A stretch of DNA of 48,244 nt, from contig JAHZHA010000018.1 in NCBI GenBank assembly GCA_019420525.1, positions 1 to 48,244 on the forward strand. Reading direction: 5' to 3'. The position numbers and the translations under genes are program-made. The stretch's first letter is position 1. Every line of letters starts with the position of its first letter. Shown in pieces: positions 16,025-23,366 of this stretch. The notes below the pieces were generated by a model that worked only from the letters and a program-made list of their open reading frames with translations, was not told the origin of the DNA and ran no database searches. The DNA comes from Bacillota bacterium. GTDB taxonomy: Bacteria; Bacillota; Clostridia; Peptostreptococcales; Anaerovoracaceae.

Positions 16025-17452
16025 TCACATTTCTTTCCGGGAATCCGCACCGGCCAGCAGACGATACCATTCTTCCGTATCTTCCGAATTTTTGCTGTTG
16101 ACATAGACTGTGAGTTCTTTCAGCTTTATCTCCAGTATCGGTTCATATCCGCTGTAGAGAAACATCATGCATTTTCCAGTCTCTTTGCCCCTGTAATATC
16201 CTATATCATACTTATCCGTAGCTCCCCCGTTCGTCCTGACAAAACGGTCTTCCGGCAGTTTTTCTCTCAGCCGGACGGATTCCACTTCATCCGCCATAAA
16301 TTCACATTCATATCCCGCTGCCTCCACCGCAAAAGAGTCTCCGGTGCCGGTGAAAACGACCTCTGCCGTCTCGAACCGGAAAACTACAGCCGCTGCGAAG
16401 ATCAGAATCCCTACCGTTACAGCTGCTGTCAGTCCTATAATAACCTTGGCAGCCGGGCGTGCCATGTTCATAGAGTACTGCATATCGTTCATGCGATCTG
16501 GAACAAACAGATGCGGATCCTCCGGATTGCTGTACCAGCCGTTTTTCCAGTATTCATCATCGTCTACCTCTAATGCTTCTCCGTCAGCCTCCAGAATCTC
16601 TCTCCGCCTGCGCTGTCCCCGGAGAACGGGCAGGATCAGAACGACGGCCATCACCAGCTGAAGTATGATGTAGACGAAAAAGTCAAATCCGCCCAACCAT
16701 CCCTCACATGCCCACCGGATGGTCAAATACAGCGCGGAAGCCGCACAGAGACAGCTTCCTGCCGCCATCCCTTCGCTCCAGCCTCTCTTTGTCAGCATAT
16801 TCGCCGCATAATTCACCTCACTGTTCCGACTGTACACGGCATTCGGCCGCCGGATCACCATCTGATGCATGCCTGCAAAAGAGACGATTTCCACGGCTGA
16901 GACCAGCAGGATCACCGTCACCGCCAGATCCTCCCCTGTAAATTTCGCATCGGTCAGCAAAAGGACTGCCAGGCACAGGATCAGAACGGCGATAGCCGGT
17001 ATATGCCATTTCAGAGACAGCGCCATCCGGTCTGACTGTACGGAAACACCGGTATCGATTCTCACAATCCTGCGACTTTCTTCCCTCACCCAGCCGTTTT
17101 TTATCTTGATCCGGTAGAGTTTTCGGTGAGGATGATAGACGAGATACAGCAGCCCGGCGATATATTCCATCAGCCATACAGTCCAGACGATCATGAATAC
17201 GATAAAATCGACAAAACAAAGGAAGCAGACGGCGACTGATGCAGCGATATTCCATCCCTGAAAAATCCGCCATGTCTTTTTATACTTCTGTACCATCCCG
17301 CTGATTTCCCCCGTATCCAACGCTTCTTTTGGAATGTGTACTCCTAAAAGCATTCCTTCCCGGTATTCATGTTTTTTTCCATAAGAAAAGCCGCAGATCA
17401 GTACGATGATCAAATCCGACAGAAGAAATATCAAAAACATTATAATATTCAT
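16025..17452 (-). CDS. DUF5808/DUF1648-type multi-pass membrane protein
   Basis: The chosen start gives 475 residues: ATG at 17452 behind AAAGGAGGG, in preference to an ATG 57 bases upstream with no such site. About eight hydrophobic helices are visible. A cytoplasmic segment DEYWKNGWYSNPEDPHLFVP has the W-NG-YSNP-DPRLFVP pattern of DUF5808. The C-terminal part (about 365-475) is a soluble extracytoplasmic-looking domain. Such proteins commonly follow YtrA-type GntR genes, as here with a 53-base gap. The function is unknown; a role in envelope stress or antibiotic response is inference from that pairing. Confidence 0.75.
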   Translation of the reverse strand: MNIIMFLIFLLSDLIIVLICGFSYGKKHEYREGMLLGVHIPKEALDTGEISGMVQKYKKTWRIFQGWNIAASVAVCFLCFVDFIVFMIVWTVWLMEYIAGLLYLVYHPHRKLYRIKIKNGWVREESRRIVRIDTGVSVQSDRMALSLKWHIPAIAVLILCLAVLLLTDAKFTGEDLAVTVILLVSAVEIVSFAGMHQMVIRRPNAVYSRNSEVNYAANMLTKRGWSEGMAAGSCLCAASALYLTIRWACEGWLGGFDFFVYIILQLVMAVVLILPVLRGQRRRREILEADGEALEVDDDEYWKNGWYSNPEDPHLFVPDRMNDMQYSMNMARPAAKVIIGLTAAVTVGILIFAAAVVFRFETAEVVFTGTGDSFAVEAAGYECEFMADEVESVRLREKLPEDRFVRTNGGATDKYDIGYYRGKETGKCMMFLYSGYEPILEIKLKELTVYVNSKNSEDTEEWYRLLAGADSRKEM

Positions 17453-17505
17453 CTCAAAGTCCCTCCTTTTACTTAAAGCCCGCCTTTTTATCCTTCGCCG
17501 GATAC

Positions 17506-17895
17506 TCATCCTTCTGCGCTGCAGGGATTCATTCTGCTGAAAATCGACTCACAGATATACAGGAATTCTTTTTTTGTAACTCCTTTCAGGCAGGCTTCCG
17601 CCGACAGAAGTTCCAGTTCTTCTTCAAACTTTTCCATAAAAGCGTGGTCTCCGTGCTGTACCGGCCGGACCGTAGCTCCCTGCCTGCGATCGATATCGAT
17701 ATATCCCTCCGATTTCAGTATCTGATAAGTCTTATTTACTGTCATCATATTGACGCCGGCATCCTGTGCCATCTGGCGGACAGAGGGCAGCTTCTCTCCT
17801 GCTTTGAGATCTCCTTTGGCGATGCCGGTGACGATCTGATTTCTCAGCTGAATATAAATCGGAACGCTGGCAGCCATATCGAGTGTGATAATCAT
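17506..17895 (-). CDS. YtrA-type GntR transcriptional regulator
   Basis: The 129-residue regulator has a winged helix (residues 10-75): PIYIQLRNQIVTGIAKGDLK, GEKLPSVRQMAQDAGVN and TVNKTYQILKSEGYI. The short all-helical tail is that of the YtrA subfamily and has no large ligand domain. AGGAGGTGATTAT precedes the ATG. It heads an operon with the DUF5808 membrane protein. The promoter carries an 11-bp dyad, so it most likely represses its own operon. YtrA regulators usually control transporters or membrane proteins that respond to wall-active agents; the signal here is unknown. Confidence 0.92.
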   Translation of the reverse strand: MIITLDMAASVPIYIQLRNQIVTGIAKGDLKAGEKLPSVRQMAQDAGVNMMTVNKTYQILKSEGYIDIDRRQGATVRPVQHGDHAFMEKFEEELELLSAEACLKGVTKKEFLYICESIFSRMNPCSAEG

Positions 17896-17956
17896 ATAAT
17901 CACCTCCTATGTTTTCTGGACGTTATGAAACAATAACATGAAATTCTCTTTATCGT

Positions 17957-17999
17957 ATTAAGTATTATTTATAATAATACATATAATACTTAATGTCAA
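17957..17999 (-). promoter_or_regulatory. promoter with dyad operator for the GntR regulator
   Basis: On the minus strand TTGACA (17994-17999) and TATTAT (17971-17976) are 17 bases apart. A perfect 11-bp inverted repeat ATTAAGTATTA / TAATACTTAAT (17957-17967 and 17984-17994, 16-base spacer) brackets the -10 box and touches the -35. This is a very good candidate for the YtrA-type operator. Confidence 0.75.
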
Positions 18000-18067
18000 T
18001 TCGCCAAGGCTGCAATCTGCAGACATGAATCGCAATGACTGCCCGACAGATATTCAAAACGAAAAAA

Positions 18068-18116
18068 CGGCATCCCCGCCGGAGAGCCTCTCACAGGCCT
18101 CTGGCGGAAAATACCG
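18068..18116 (-). terminator. terminator after trpB2
   Basis: A long imperfect hairpin (CCGCC..AGAG..CCT with AGG..CTCT..GGCGG) is followed on the minus strand by CCGTTTTTTCG. It lies 55 bases past the TrpB2 stop. Confidence 0.7.
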
Positions 18117-18170
18117 CTTTCTTTTTCTCATATTGTCTTTTAGACTGCCGGGGAGCTGCCCTGCGAGCTC

Positions 18171-19544
18171 TTACAATTCCACTTTTGGAAGCTGCGCTGC
18201 CGCCGCGGCCAGTTCCTCATCAGATGGAATGTAGTCTTCCATCTCGCCGTCATTGAATCTCTGGTAAGCTACCATATCGAAATAGCCCGTTCCTGTGAGA
18301 CCGAAGACGATATTCTTTTCTTCTCCCGTTTCCTTGCATTTCATGGCTTCATCAATAGCGACTTTGATGGCATGACTGCTCTCAGGTGCAGGCAGAATAC
18401 CTTCTACTCTTGCAAACTGCTGAGCTGCCTCAAATACGGCAGTCTGTTCCACACTTCTCGCTTTCAGCAGTCCCTGATCGTAGAGTTCGGAGACTACAGA
18501 ACTCATTCCGTGATAACGGAGACCTCCGGCATGATTTGCAGAAGGAATAAATCCGCTGCCGAGAGTATACATCTTTGCCAGCGGGCAGACCATACCTGTA
18601 TCGCAGTAGTCGTAAGCGTAGACACCTCTTGTCAGGCTCGGGCAGGAAGCCGGTTCCACAGCGATAATTTCATAATCAGCTTCACCCCTGAGCATCTGAC
18701 CAACAAACGGTGCGATCAAACCTCCGAGATTGGAACCACCTCCCGCACAACCGATAATCATATCGGCCTTTACACCGTATTTATCCAGAGCCGTCTTCGT
18801 TTCAAGACCGATAATCGACTGATGCAGCATTACTTGAGACAAGACCGAACCCAGCACATAACGATAGGAGTCCTGGCTGACAGCAGCTTCCACTGCTTCC
18901 GAAATCGCGCAGCCCAGACTTCCCGTAGTCCCCGGGAACTTGGCGTTAATCTCACGCCCCACATTTGTGAGCATAGACGGGGAAGGTGTCACTTTTGCTC
19001 CATAAGTACGCATGACTTCACGCCGGAACGGCTTCTGCTCGTAAGAACACTTCACCATATATACCTGACAGTCCAGACCGAAATAGGAACACGCCATGGA
19101 GAGAGCCGTACCCCACTGACCTGCTCCCGTTTCCGTCGTCACGCCCTTCAGTCCCTGCTGCTTCGCGTAGTATGCCTGAGCGATAGCCGAATTCAGCTTA
19201 TGGCTTCCGGAAGTATTATTTCCTTCGAATTTATAGTAAATGTGAGCCGGTGTATCGAGTTTTTCTTCCAGACAGTACGCTCTCACCAGCGGAGCAGGAC
19301 GGTACATACGGTAGAAATTTCTGATTTCCTCCGGGATTTCAAAATATGCTGTCGTATCGTCTAATTCCTGTCTGGCAAGTTCTCTGCAGAAAATCTGTGA
19401 CAGTTCATCTTCCGTCACCGGTTTCAGCGTTTCCGGATTCAGAATCGGAGCCGGCTTTTTCTTCATATCAGCGCGGACATTATACCATTCTCTCGGCATT
19501 TCACTTTCTTCGAGATAAATTTTGTAAGGGATATTCTTCTCCAT
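18171..19544 (-). CDS. trpB2: tryptophan synthase beta-like protein, TrpB2 class
   Basis: The 457-residue PLP enzyme is of the TrpB2 class, longer than TrpB1 (about 400). It carries a TrpB2-specific N-terminus with RPAPLVRAYCLEEKLDTP. The PLP lysine lies in SGSHKLNSA (about residue 115). ETGAGQWGTA is the catalytic-glutamate segment and GCAGGGSNLGG is the phosphate cup. It joins indole (or another nucleophile) to serine or O-phosphoserine. TrpB2 forms often work without TrpA, and no trpA is present. The T-box leader upstream with a UGG specifier ties expression to uncharged tRNA-Trp. Confidence 0.93.
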   Translation of the reverse strand: MEKNIPYKIYLEESEMPREWYNVRADMKKKPAPILNPETLKPVTEDELSQIFCRELARQELDDTTAYFEIPEEIRNFYRMYRPAPLVRAYCLEEKLDTPAHIYYKFEGNNTSGSHKLNSAIAQAYYAKQQGLKGVTTETGAGQWGTALSMACSYFGLDCQVYMVKCSYEQKPFRREVMRTYGAKVTPSPSMLTNVGREINAKFPGTTGSLGCAISEAVEAAVSQDSYRYVLGSVLSQVMLHQSIIGLETKTALDKYGVKADMIIGCAGGGSNLGGLIAPFVGQMLRGEADYEIIAVEPASCPSLTRGVYAYDYCDTGMVCPLAKMYTLGSGFIPSANHAGGLRYHGMSSVVSELYDQGLLKARSVEQTAVFEAAQQFARVEGILPAPESSHAIKVAIDEAMKCKETGEEKNIVFGLTGTGYFDMVAYQRFNDGEMEDYIPSDEELAAAAAQLPKVEL

Positions 19545-19570
19545 TTTCTTTTCCTCCTCTTTCGGATAAT

Positions 19571-19851
19571 AAAAAAACTCCTGCCCTACCTGATCTGATA
19601 GGACAGGAGATTACTCTTCTGCGGTGCCACCTAACTTCATTCTGTCGAATGCGCTCTGCCATGTACTGACATACATGTTCTGCTGTAACGTGCAGTCCAC
19701 GTCGCCCCTACTCCCGACATCTGCCGTTTTCGGTTTGCCCTCACGGGTCCATTCATCTTCCTTTCTGCTGCCGCGCTTCCACCATCCGCGGTTCTCTGAA
19801 AGCTTTCAGAAAGATTACTTCTCCCGATCACAGGTTTCTCTTTAGCAATTT
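19571..19851 (-). ncRNA. T-box leader, tryptophan specific
   Basis: Reading the minus strand, the T-box core GGTGGCACCGC lies at 19621-19631. Its UGGC pairs with a tRNA end with discriminator G, as tRNA-Trp has. The specifier codon UGG is at 19749-19751, inside GATGAATGGACC with the usual A after it. A terminator stem (19578-19609) follows with a run of seven T. Everything fits a transcription-attenuating Trp T-box that controls trpB2. Confidence 0.93.
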
Positions 19852-19861
19852 AATTAAGTAA

Positions 19862-19890
19862 AGAATAAGGTATTTTATCTTTTCTGTCAA
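19862..19890 (-). promoter_or_regulatory. promoter of the T-box/trpB2 unit
   Basis: TTGACA (19885-19890) and TATTCT (19862-19867) are spaced by 17 bases on the minus strand, just before the T-box leader. Confidence 0.7.
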
Positions 19891-19963
19891 GAAAGAATTT
19901 TATTTTTTCGGGTATTTTTGTTTTCGTTCCGCTTTTCCATTGTAATCCTTCTGAAAAAACATA

Positions 19964-20950
19964 TCATATCGAGTAAACGAAAACGCCCTCTTCATTTTGC
20001 TCAGCTTTCACTTCGCCTTTTCCGGCCAGATAATTCAGCGTCATGCAGGCAGGCAGGAAAAAGAACCATTTCGATACGTCGGAAAGGCTGCTGAGTTCTC
20101 TCGGAAGTTCTGCCCGGGTAGTGTACTCCGCTGTCTGCCAAGCGGTCATCGGTCCGTGTTCCTGTAGCAGCCCCGTGATCTGGCGACACTTGTCCGCATA
20201 ATGATCTCTGAGCTCTTTAATCCTCGCATTTACGTCGAATTTTATCATTCCGTGACACGGAAGAATCGTATCGATAGGCAGCTTTTCCACGATATCGAGA
20301 CTCTTCAGGTATTCGCCCAGAGGATCTTCGAGGCCCTCGTCGAAGAAGAGAACCGGCGCAGCATTGCTCAAAATCATGTCTCCCGCCAGCAGAGTCTTCG
20401 TAGTCTCATCATAAAGGCACACATGAGCAGGAGAATGACCCGGCGTGATGATACAGCGGAAACGATAATCCCCGGCTTCGATGATCTGATCTTCTTCTAC
20501 AATGGTAAAATCGATGTCATCCTCCGTGAAAAATTCACAGGCAGGATGCGATGCGATAAACGCTTCATAGGACAGCGGCAGGCCATCTTTTTTGTACTGC
20601 GGATAACGCTGTCTCCAGTACTCATCTGTATGGAGCGCATTCGAAGCAGCTGCTTCTTTTGCCACAGCATATACTCTGTTATTTTCCGTTTTCAGCTTTG
20701 TGAGCAGCCCGCTGTGATCGGGGTGCATATGCGTCAGAAAAATATCGGTCCGGTCCATGGAAACACCCAGCTCGTCCAGATCTTTTTTCAGCGTTCCGTA
20801 ATATTCTTCCTCATTGAGTCCCGTATCGATGAGCAGATCCCGTTCTTTTCCCCGGATCACATACAGCTTGATCTCATCGATGGACTTCACTCTCCTGCGC
20901 AAGAAAGGCAGGGAAATCATATAAATACCGTCTAATACTTCAGAAACCAT
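19964..20950 (-). CDS. MBL-fold metallo-hydrolase
   Basis: The 328-residue beta-lactamase-fold hydrolase carries the metal motif THMHPDHSG, followed by ITPGHSPAHVCLYDE, LLAGDMILS and the late ILPCHG, so all ligand stations are present. A C-terminal helical extension (about 240-328) includes a GPMTAWQTAEYT segment like the winged-helix tail of the MBL/LACTB2 group. GGAGG lies 6 bases before the ATG at 20950. A longer TTG start with no such site is less likely. The substrate is unknown (thioesterase, glyoxalase II-like or nuclease are possible). Confidence 0.87.
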   Translation of the reverse strand: MVSEVLDGIYMISLPFLRRRVKSIDEIKLYVIRGKERDLLIDTGLNEEEYYGTLKKDLDELGVSMDRTDIFLTHMHPDHSGLLTKLKTENNRVYAVAKEAAASNALHTDEYWRQRYPQYKKDGLPLSYEAFIASHPACEFFTEDDIDFTIVEEDQIIEAGDYRFRCIITPGHSPAHVCLYDETTKTLLAGDMILSNAAPVLFFDEGLEDPLGEYLKSLDIVEKLPIDTILPCHGMIKFDVNARIKELRDHYADKCRQITGLLQEHGPMTAWQTAEYTTRAELPRELSSLSDVSKWFFFLPACMTLNYLAGKGEVKAEQNEEGVFVYSI

Positions 20951-21067
20951 CTCATTCCTCCACTTCAAACTACCATTAATTATATGATTTATTGTAGCAC
21001 AAATATCAGATGCTGTCTTTGGCTTTGCACATGGCGAATAAATACCTCAGCGGAAAAAACAGAAAAA

Positions 21068-21103
21068 AGAGGATCATCTGCTGGGGAACAATCCTCTGAT
21101 TAT
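21068..21103 (-). terminator. terminator after the AhpD-like gene
   Basis: AGAGGAT / ATCCTCT (21068-21074 and 21091-21097) form a stem followed on the minus strand by TTTTTT, about 20 bases past the stop of the carboxymuconolactone decarboxylase-type gene. Confidence 0.8.
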
Positions 21104-21118
21104 CATGTGCTCTGCAGT

Positions 21119-21472
21119 TTATTTAAAATCCTTTTCAAATTCGTTGACCGCATCCAGAAGAACAGTCGCCGAATACGCCATGCTAGGTCCTGCTCCGAAT
21201 CCTCCCGCAGCTACCATAGCCGCTTCCAGAATCTCCTGTCTCGTGCAGCCTGCCGCATAAGCGTTATAAACGTGAGCTACGATACAGTACTGGCAGCGGT
21301 TATATGCGGCGATGCCGACACTGATCAGTTCCTTAGTCTTATTGGAGATCGCGCTGTCACCGAAAGTCGCCTCCTGCATGTCTGTAAATGCCTTTACCAC
21401 TCCGGGATTTGATTCCTGCAGTCCGCCCAGACCATTCTGAAAATCCGCTAAAATCTGTCTTACATCTGTCAT
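21119..21472 (-). CDS. carboxymuconolactone decarboxylase / AhpD-like protein
   Basis: The 117-residue all-helical protein carries the redox-type motif CQYC followed by IVAHVYNAYAAGCTRQEI, the core of the CMD/AhpD family. The two cysteines and the nearby histidine favour a disulfide reductase (peroxide-response) role over a decarboxylase. GAGGGAGG precedes the ATG. It is divergent from an HxlR regulator with a 279-base shared region, a common pairing for stress-induced redox genes, so HxlR control is likely. Confidence 0.88.
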   Translation of the reverse strand: MTDVRQILADFQNGLGGLQESNPGVVKAFTDMQEATFGDSAISNKTKELISVGIAAYNRCQYCIVAHVYNAYAAGCTRQEILEAAMVAAGGFGAGPSMAYSATVLLDAVNEFEKDFK

Positions 21473-21618
21473 ATCAAATTCCTCCCTCTATAACTACGTC
21501 CACATCTCTGTCTTCTGCGACAGAATGCATCTCCCGGGAACAGACCGCCGTGTCCCGTCTCCTCTCCGGAATGCGGGCTACCGGTAGAAATTACCATACC
21601 GGCAGCAATTCTTTTTTC

Positions 21619-21624
21619 ATTATA
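21619..21624 (-). promoter_or_regulatory. -10 box and leader hairpin of the AhpD-like gene
   Basis: TATAAT on the minus strand; the -35 region 17 bases upstream is weak, which suits an activated promoter. The roughly 140-base leader includes a perfect CCGGTA / TACCGG hairpin near 21582-21603. Confidence 0.45.
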
Positions 21625-21667
21625 TGAAATTCCCGGATAAAGGAAAAGTACTTCGTAAATTTATGTG

Positions 21668-21689
21668 TTACTATTGTTTTACATAGTGA
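21668..21689. promoter_or_regulatory. candidate HxlR operator
   Basis: TTACTAT and ATAGTGA (21668-21674 and 21683-21689) form an inverted repeat with one mismatch and an 8-base spacer, between the divergent genes. HxlR-family sites are commonly ACTAT-like dyads. A plausible hxlR promoter TTGATA / TATCAT (21691-21720, 18-base spacer) follows directly. Confidence 0.5.
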
Positions 21690-21751
21690 CTTGATAAAAA
21701 CATAGTTTTCCGGATATCATCCGGGTAACACCGCGGAAAGGAGAGCATGAC

Positions 21752-22132
21752 ATGTATCAGCCAAAACTCGAGAAAGAACTGAGATGCCCGCTGGAATACG
21801 GGCTTCATATCTTCGATGGAAAATGGAAAGTCCGCATTATATGCGCCCTTTACGAAATCGGCAATCTGCGCTATGGTCAACTGAAAAAGAAAATGGGAAC
21901 GATTACAGACGCAGTCCTGACATCCACGCTGAAAGAGCTGATGGCCGAGGACATCGTGATTCGCCGCCAGTATGAAGAAATTCCTCCCAGGGTGGAGTAT
22001 GCTCTGTCAGAAAAAGGGCATTCTGCCATTCCTATGCTGCATACGATCTGTGAATGGTCGGAAGCCCACAGCGATGATACGGAAGAATATCAGTTTATCC
22101 CCTGCAGTGACTGCAAATACATACAGAAATAA
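21752..22132 (+). CDS. HxlR-family transcriptional regulator
   Basis: The 126-residue winged-helix regulator has the HxlR core: CPLEYGLHIFDGKWKVRIIC, LRYGQLKKKMGTITDAVLTS and the wing RRQYEEIPPRVEYALSEKG. Cysteines sit at the N-terminal CPLEY position and in a C-terminal CSDC pair, so redox or aldehyde sensing by thiols is possible. The divergent AhpD-like gene is the probable target. The CSDC tail is the unusual part. GGAAAGGAGAG precedes the ATG. Confidence 0.92.
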   Translation: MYQPKLEKELRCPLEYGLHIFDGKWKVRIICALYEIGNLRYGQLKKKMGTITDAVLTSTLKELMAEDIVIRRQYEEIPPRVEYALSEKGHSAIPMLHTICEWSEAHSDDTEEYQFIPCSDCKYIQK

Positions 22133-22135
22133 GAC

Positions 22136-22164
22136 AACCCCGGAAACGCGATGTTTCCGGGGTT
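22136..22164. terminator. bidirectional terminator between hxlR and rpsI
   Basis: A perfect 12-bp stem (22136-22147 and 22153-22164) with a 5-base loop and TTTTG on the plus strand. It lies just after the hxlR stop and 27 bases past the rpsI stop. Confidence 0.85.
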
Positions 22165-22191
22165 TTGTGATCTTGAAGATAATATGCGGAA

Positions 22192-22581
22192 TTATCTCTT
22201 GGAGAACTGGGAAGCTCTTCTTGCTTTCTTTAAGCCGTACTTCTTTCTTTCCTTCATTCTCGGGTCTCTCGTGAGGAATCCTGCAGCCTTCAGGGAAGGT
22301 CTGTTTTCAGGATCTGCCTGGCAAAGAGCTCTGGAGATACCGTGTCTTAAAGCGCCTGCCTGACCTGTTGTACCGCCGCCGTTTACGAGAGCGATGACGT
22401 CATACTTGCCTTCGTTTCCGGAGATGGCAAACGGACGCTTAACTTCGTTCTTGAGGATTTCCATAGGGAAATAATCGTCAAGGTCTTTCTTGTTGACAGT
22501 GATTTTGCCAGTACCAGGGATTAATCTTACTCTGGCAACTGCGGACTTTCTTCTTCCTGTACCGATATACTGTTTCGCCAT
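22192..22581 (-). CDS. rpsI: 30S ribosomal protein S9
   Basis: The 129-residue S9 has the standard start MAKQYIGTGRRKSAVARVRL. The conserved middle GGGTTGQAGALRHGISRAL and the basic tail ending SQFSKR, which reaches the P-site tRNA, are both present. It is 18 bases downstream of rplM in the usual rplM-rpsI operon. Both are expected to be controlled by the leader upstream of rplM. Confidence 0.98.
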   Translation of the reverse strand: MAKQYIGTGRRKSAVARVRLIPGTGKITVNKKDLDDYFPMEILKNEVKRPFAISGNEGKYDVIALVNGGGTTGQAGALRHGISRALCQADPENRPSLKAAGFLTRDPRMKERKKYGLKKARRASQFSKR

Positions 22582-22599
22582 TTACGATTCCTCCCTTCC

Positions 22600-23028
22600 T
22601 TACCAAGTCCATGTTTCAGGCTTCTGAGCTGCATGATTGTGCTCAGGACCGGCATAGACCTTTAACTTCTTATACATCTGTCTGCCGAGAGGGCCCTTCG
22701 GAAGCATGCCCTTTACAGCGTGGCGGATGATTTCTTCAGGCTTCTTTGCCTGTAACTTTTCGAATGTGATTTCGCGGAGACCGCCCGGATAACCGGTATG
22801 TCTCTTATAGATCTTTTCTTTTCTCTTTTTACCCGTCACTTCGATTTTTTCTGCATTAATAACGATGACATAATCACCTGTATCGACGTGCGGTGTGTAG
22901 ATCGGCTTTCTCTTACCTCTTAAAATGGATGCGGCTTCTGTCGCGAGACGACCGAGAGTCTTGCCCTCTGCGTCCAGTACATACCACTTTCTTTCCACTT
23001 CCTGAGGCTTTGCGATGTAAGATTTCAT
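22600..23028 (-). CDS. rplM: 50S ribosomal protein L13
   Basis: The 142-residue L13 has WYVLDAEGKTLGRLATEAAS, GDYVIVINAEKIEVTGKK and the conserved AVKGMLPKGPLGRQMYKKL near the C-terminus. Normal length. It is the first gene of the rplM-rpsI operon behind a structured leader of about 150 bases. GGAGGTTAACA precedes the ATG. Confidence 0.98.
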   Translation of the reverse strand: MKSYIAKPQEVERKWYVLDAEGKTLGRLATEAASILRGKRKPIYTPHVDTGDYVIVINAEKIEVTGKKRKEKIYKRHTGYPGGLREITFEKLQAKKPEEIIRHAVKGMLPKGPLGRQMYKKLKVYAGPEHNHAAQKPETWTW

Positions 23029-23044
23029 TGTTAACCTCCTGAAT

Positions 23045-23176
23045 GCCTACTCTGATCTCCCGGAGGAGATACGGTTTCGACGCCTACTCTGTTCTCTGAA
23101 GAAAAACATTTTCGGCACTAAAAACAACTTTTGTCGCGGCCGGCAGACCCAGCCTGACGCCTGTATGGACACAAGC
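23045..23176 (-). ncRNA. structured leader of rplM-rpsI (L13-leader candidate)
   Basis: The transcript leader contains two copies of CAGAGTAGGC (23045-23054 and 23082-23091) flanking a perfect 6-bp stem with a UCCG loop (23055-23070), just before the ribosome site. This layout suggests an autoregulatory L13 leader. I recognise the type by position and pattern only. Confidence 0.55.
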
Positions 23177-23182
23177 AGTGAT

Positions 23183-23211
23183 ATTTTATACTCTTCCGGC
23201 ATAAAAGTCAA
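23183..23211 (-). promoter_or_regulatory. promoter of rplM-rpsI
   Basis: TTGACT (23206-23211) and TAAAAT (23183-23188) are spaced by 17 bases on the minus strand. The predicted start is near 23176. Confidence 0.65.
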
Positions 23212-23262
23212 ATATTTTTTTCATCTATTACAAAATGTCCCGTCATTCCCGTTATTTTTTCC

Positions 23263-23327
23263 TTGCGAAATCTTCGAAACCGATTAAAATAGAAATATCA
23301 CAATATGTTTTGATAATCAAAATATAT
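23263..23327 (+). promoter_or_regulatory. promoter and dyad operator of the carboxyltransferase gene
   Basis: TTGCGA (23263-23268) and TAAAAT (23285-23290) are 16 bases apart. Just downstream a 25-base dyad centred on 23315 (TTTTGAT A ATCAAAA, extended to 12-bp arms with one mismatch, 23303-23327) would overlap the early transcribed region. That position suits a repressor. Confidence 0.55.
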
Positions 23328-23366
23328 TTCACATCGACTTTTACTTTTCAGAAACGGAGAAAAGAT

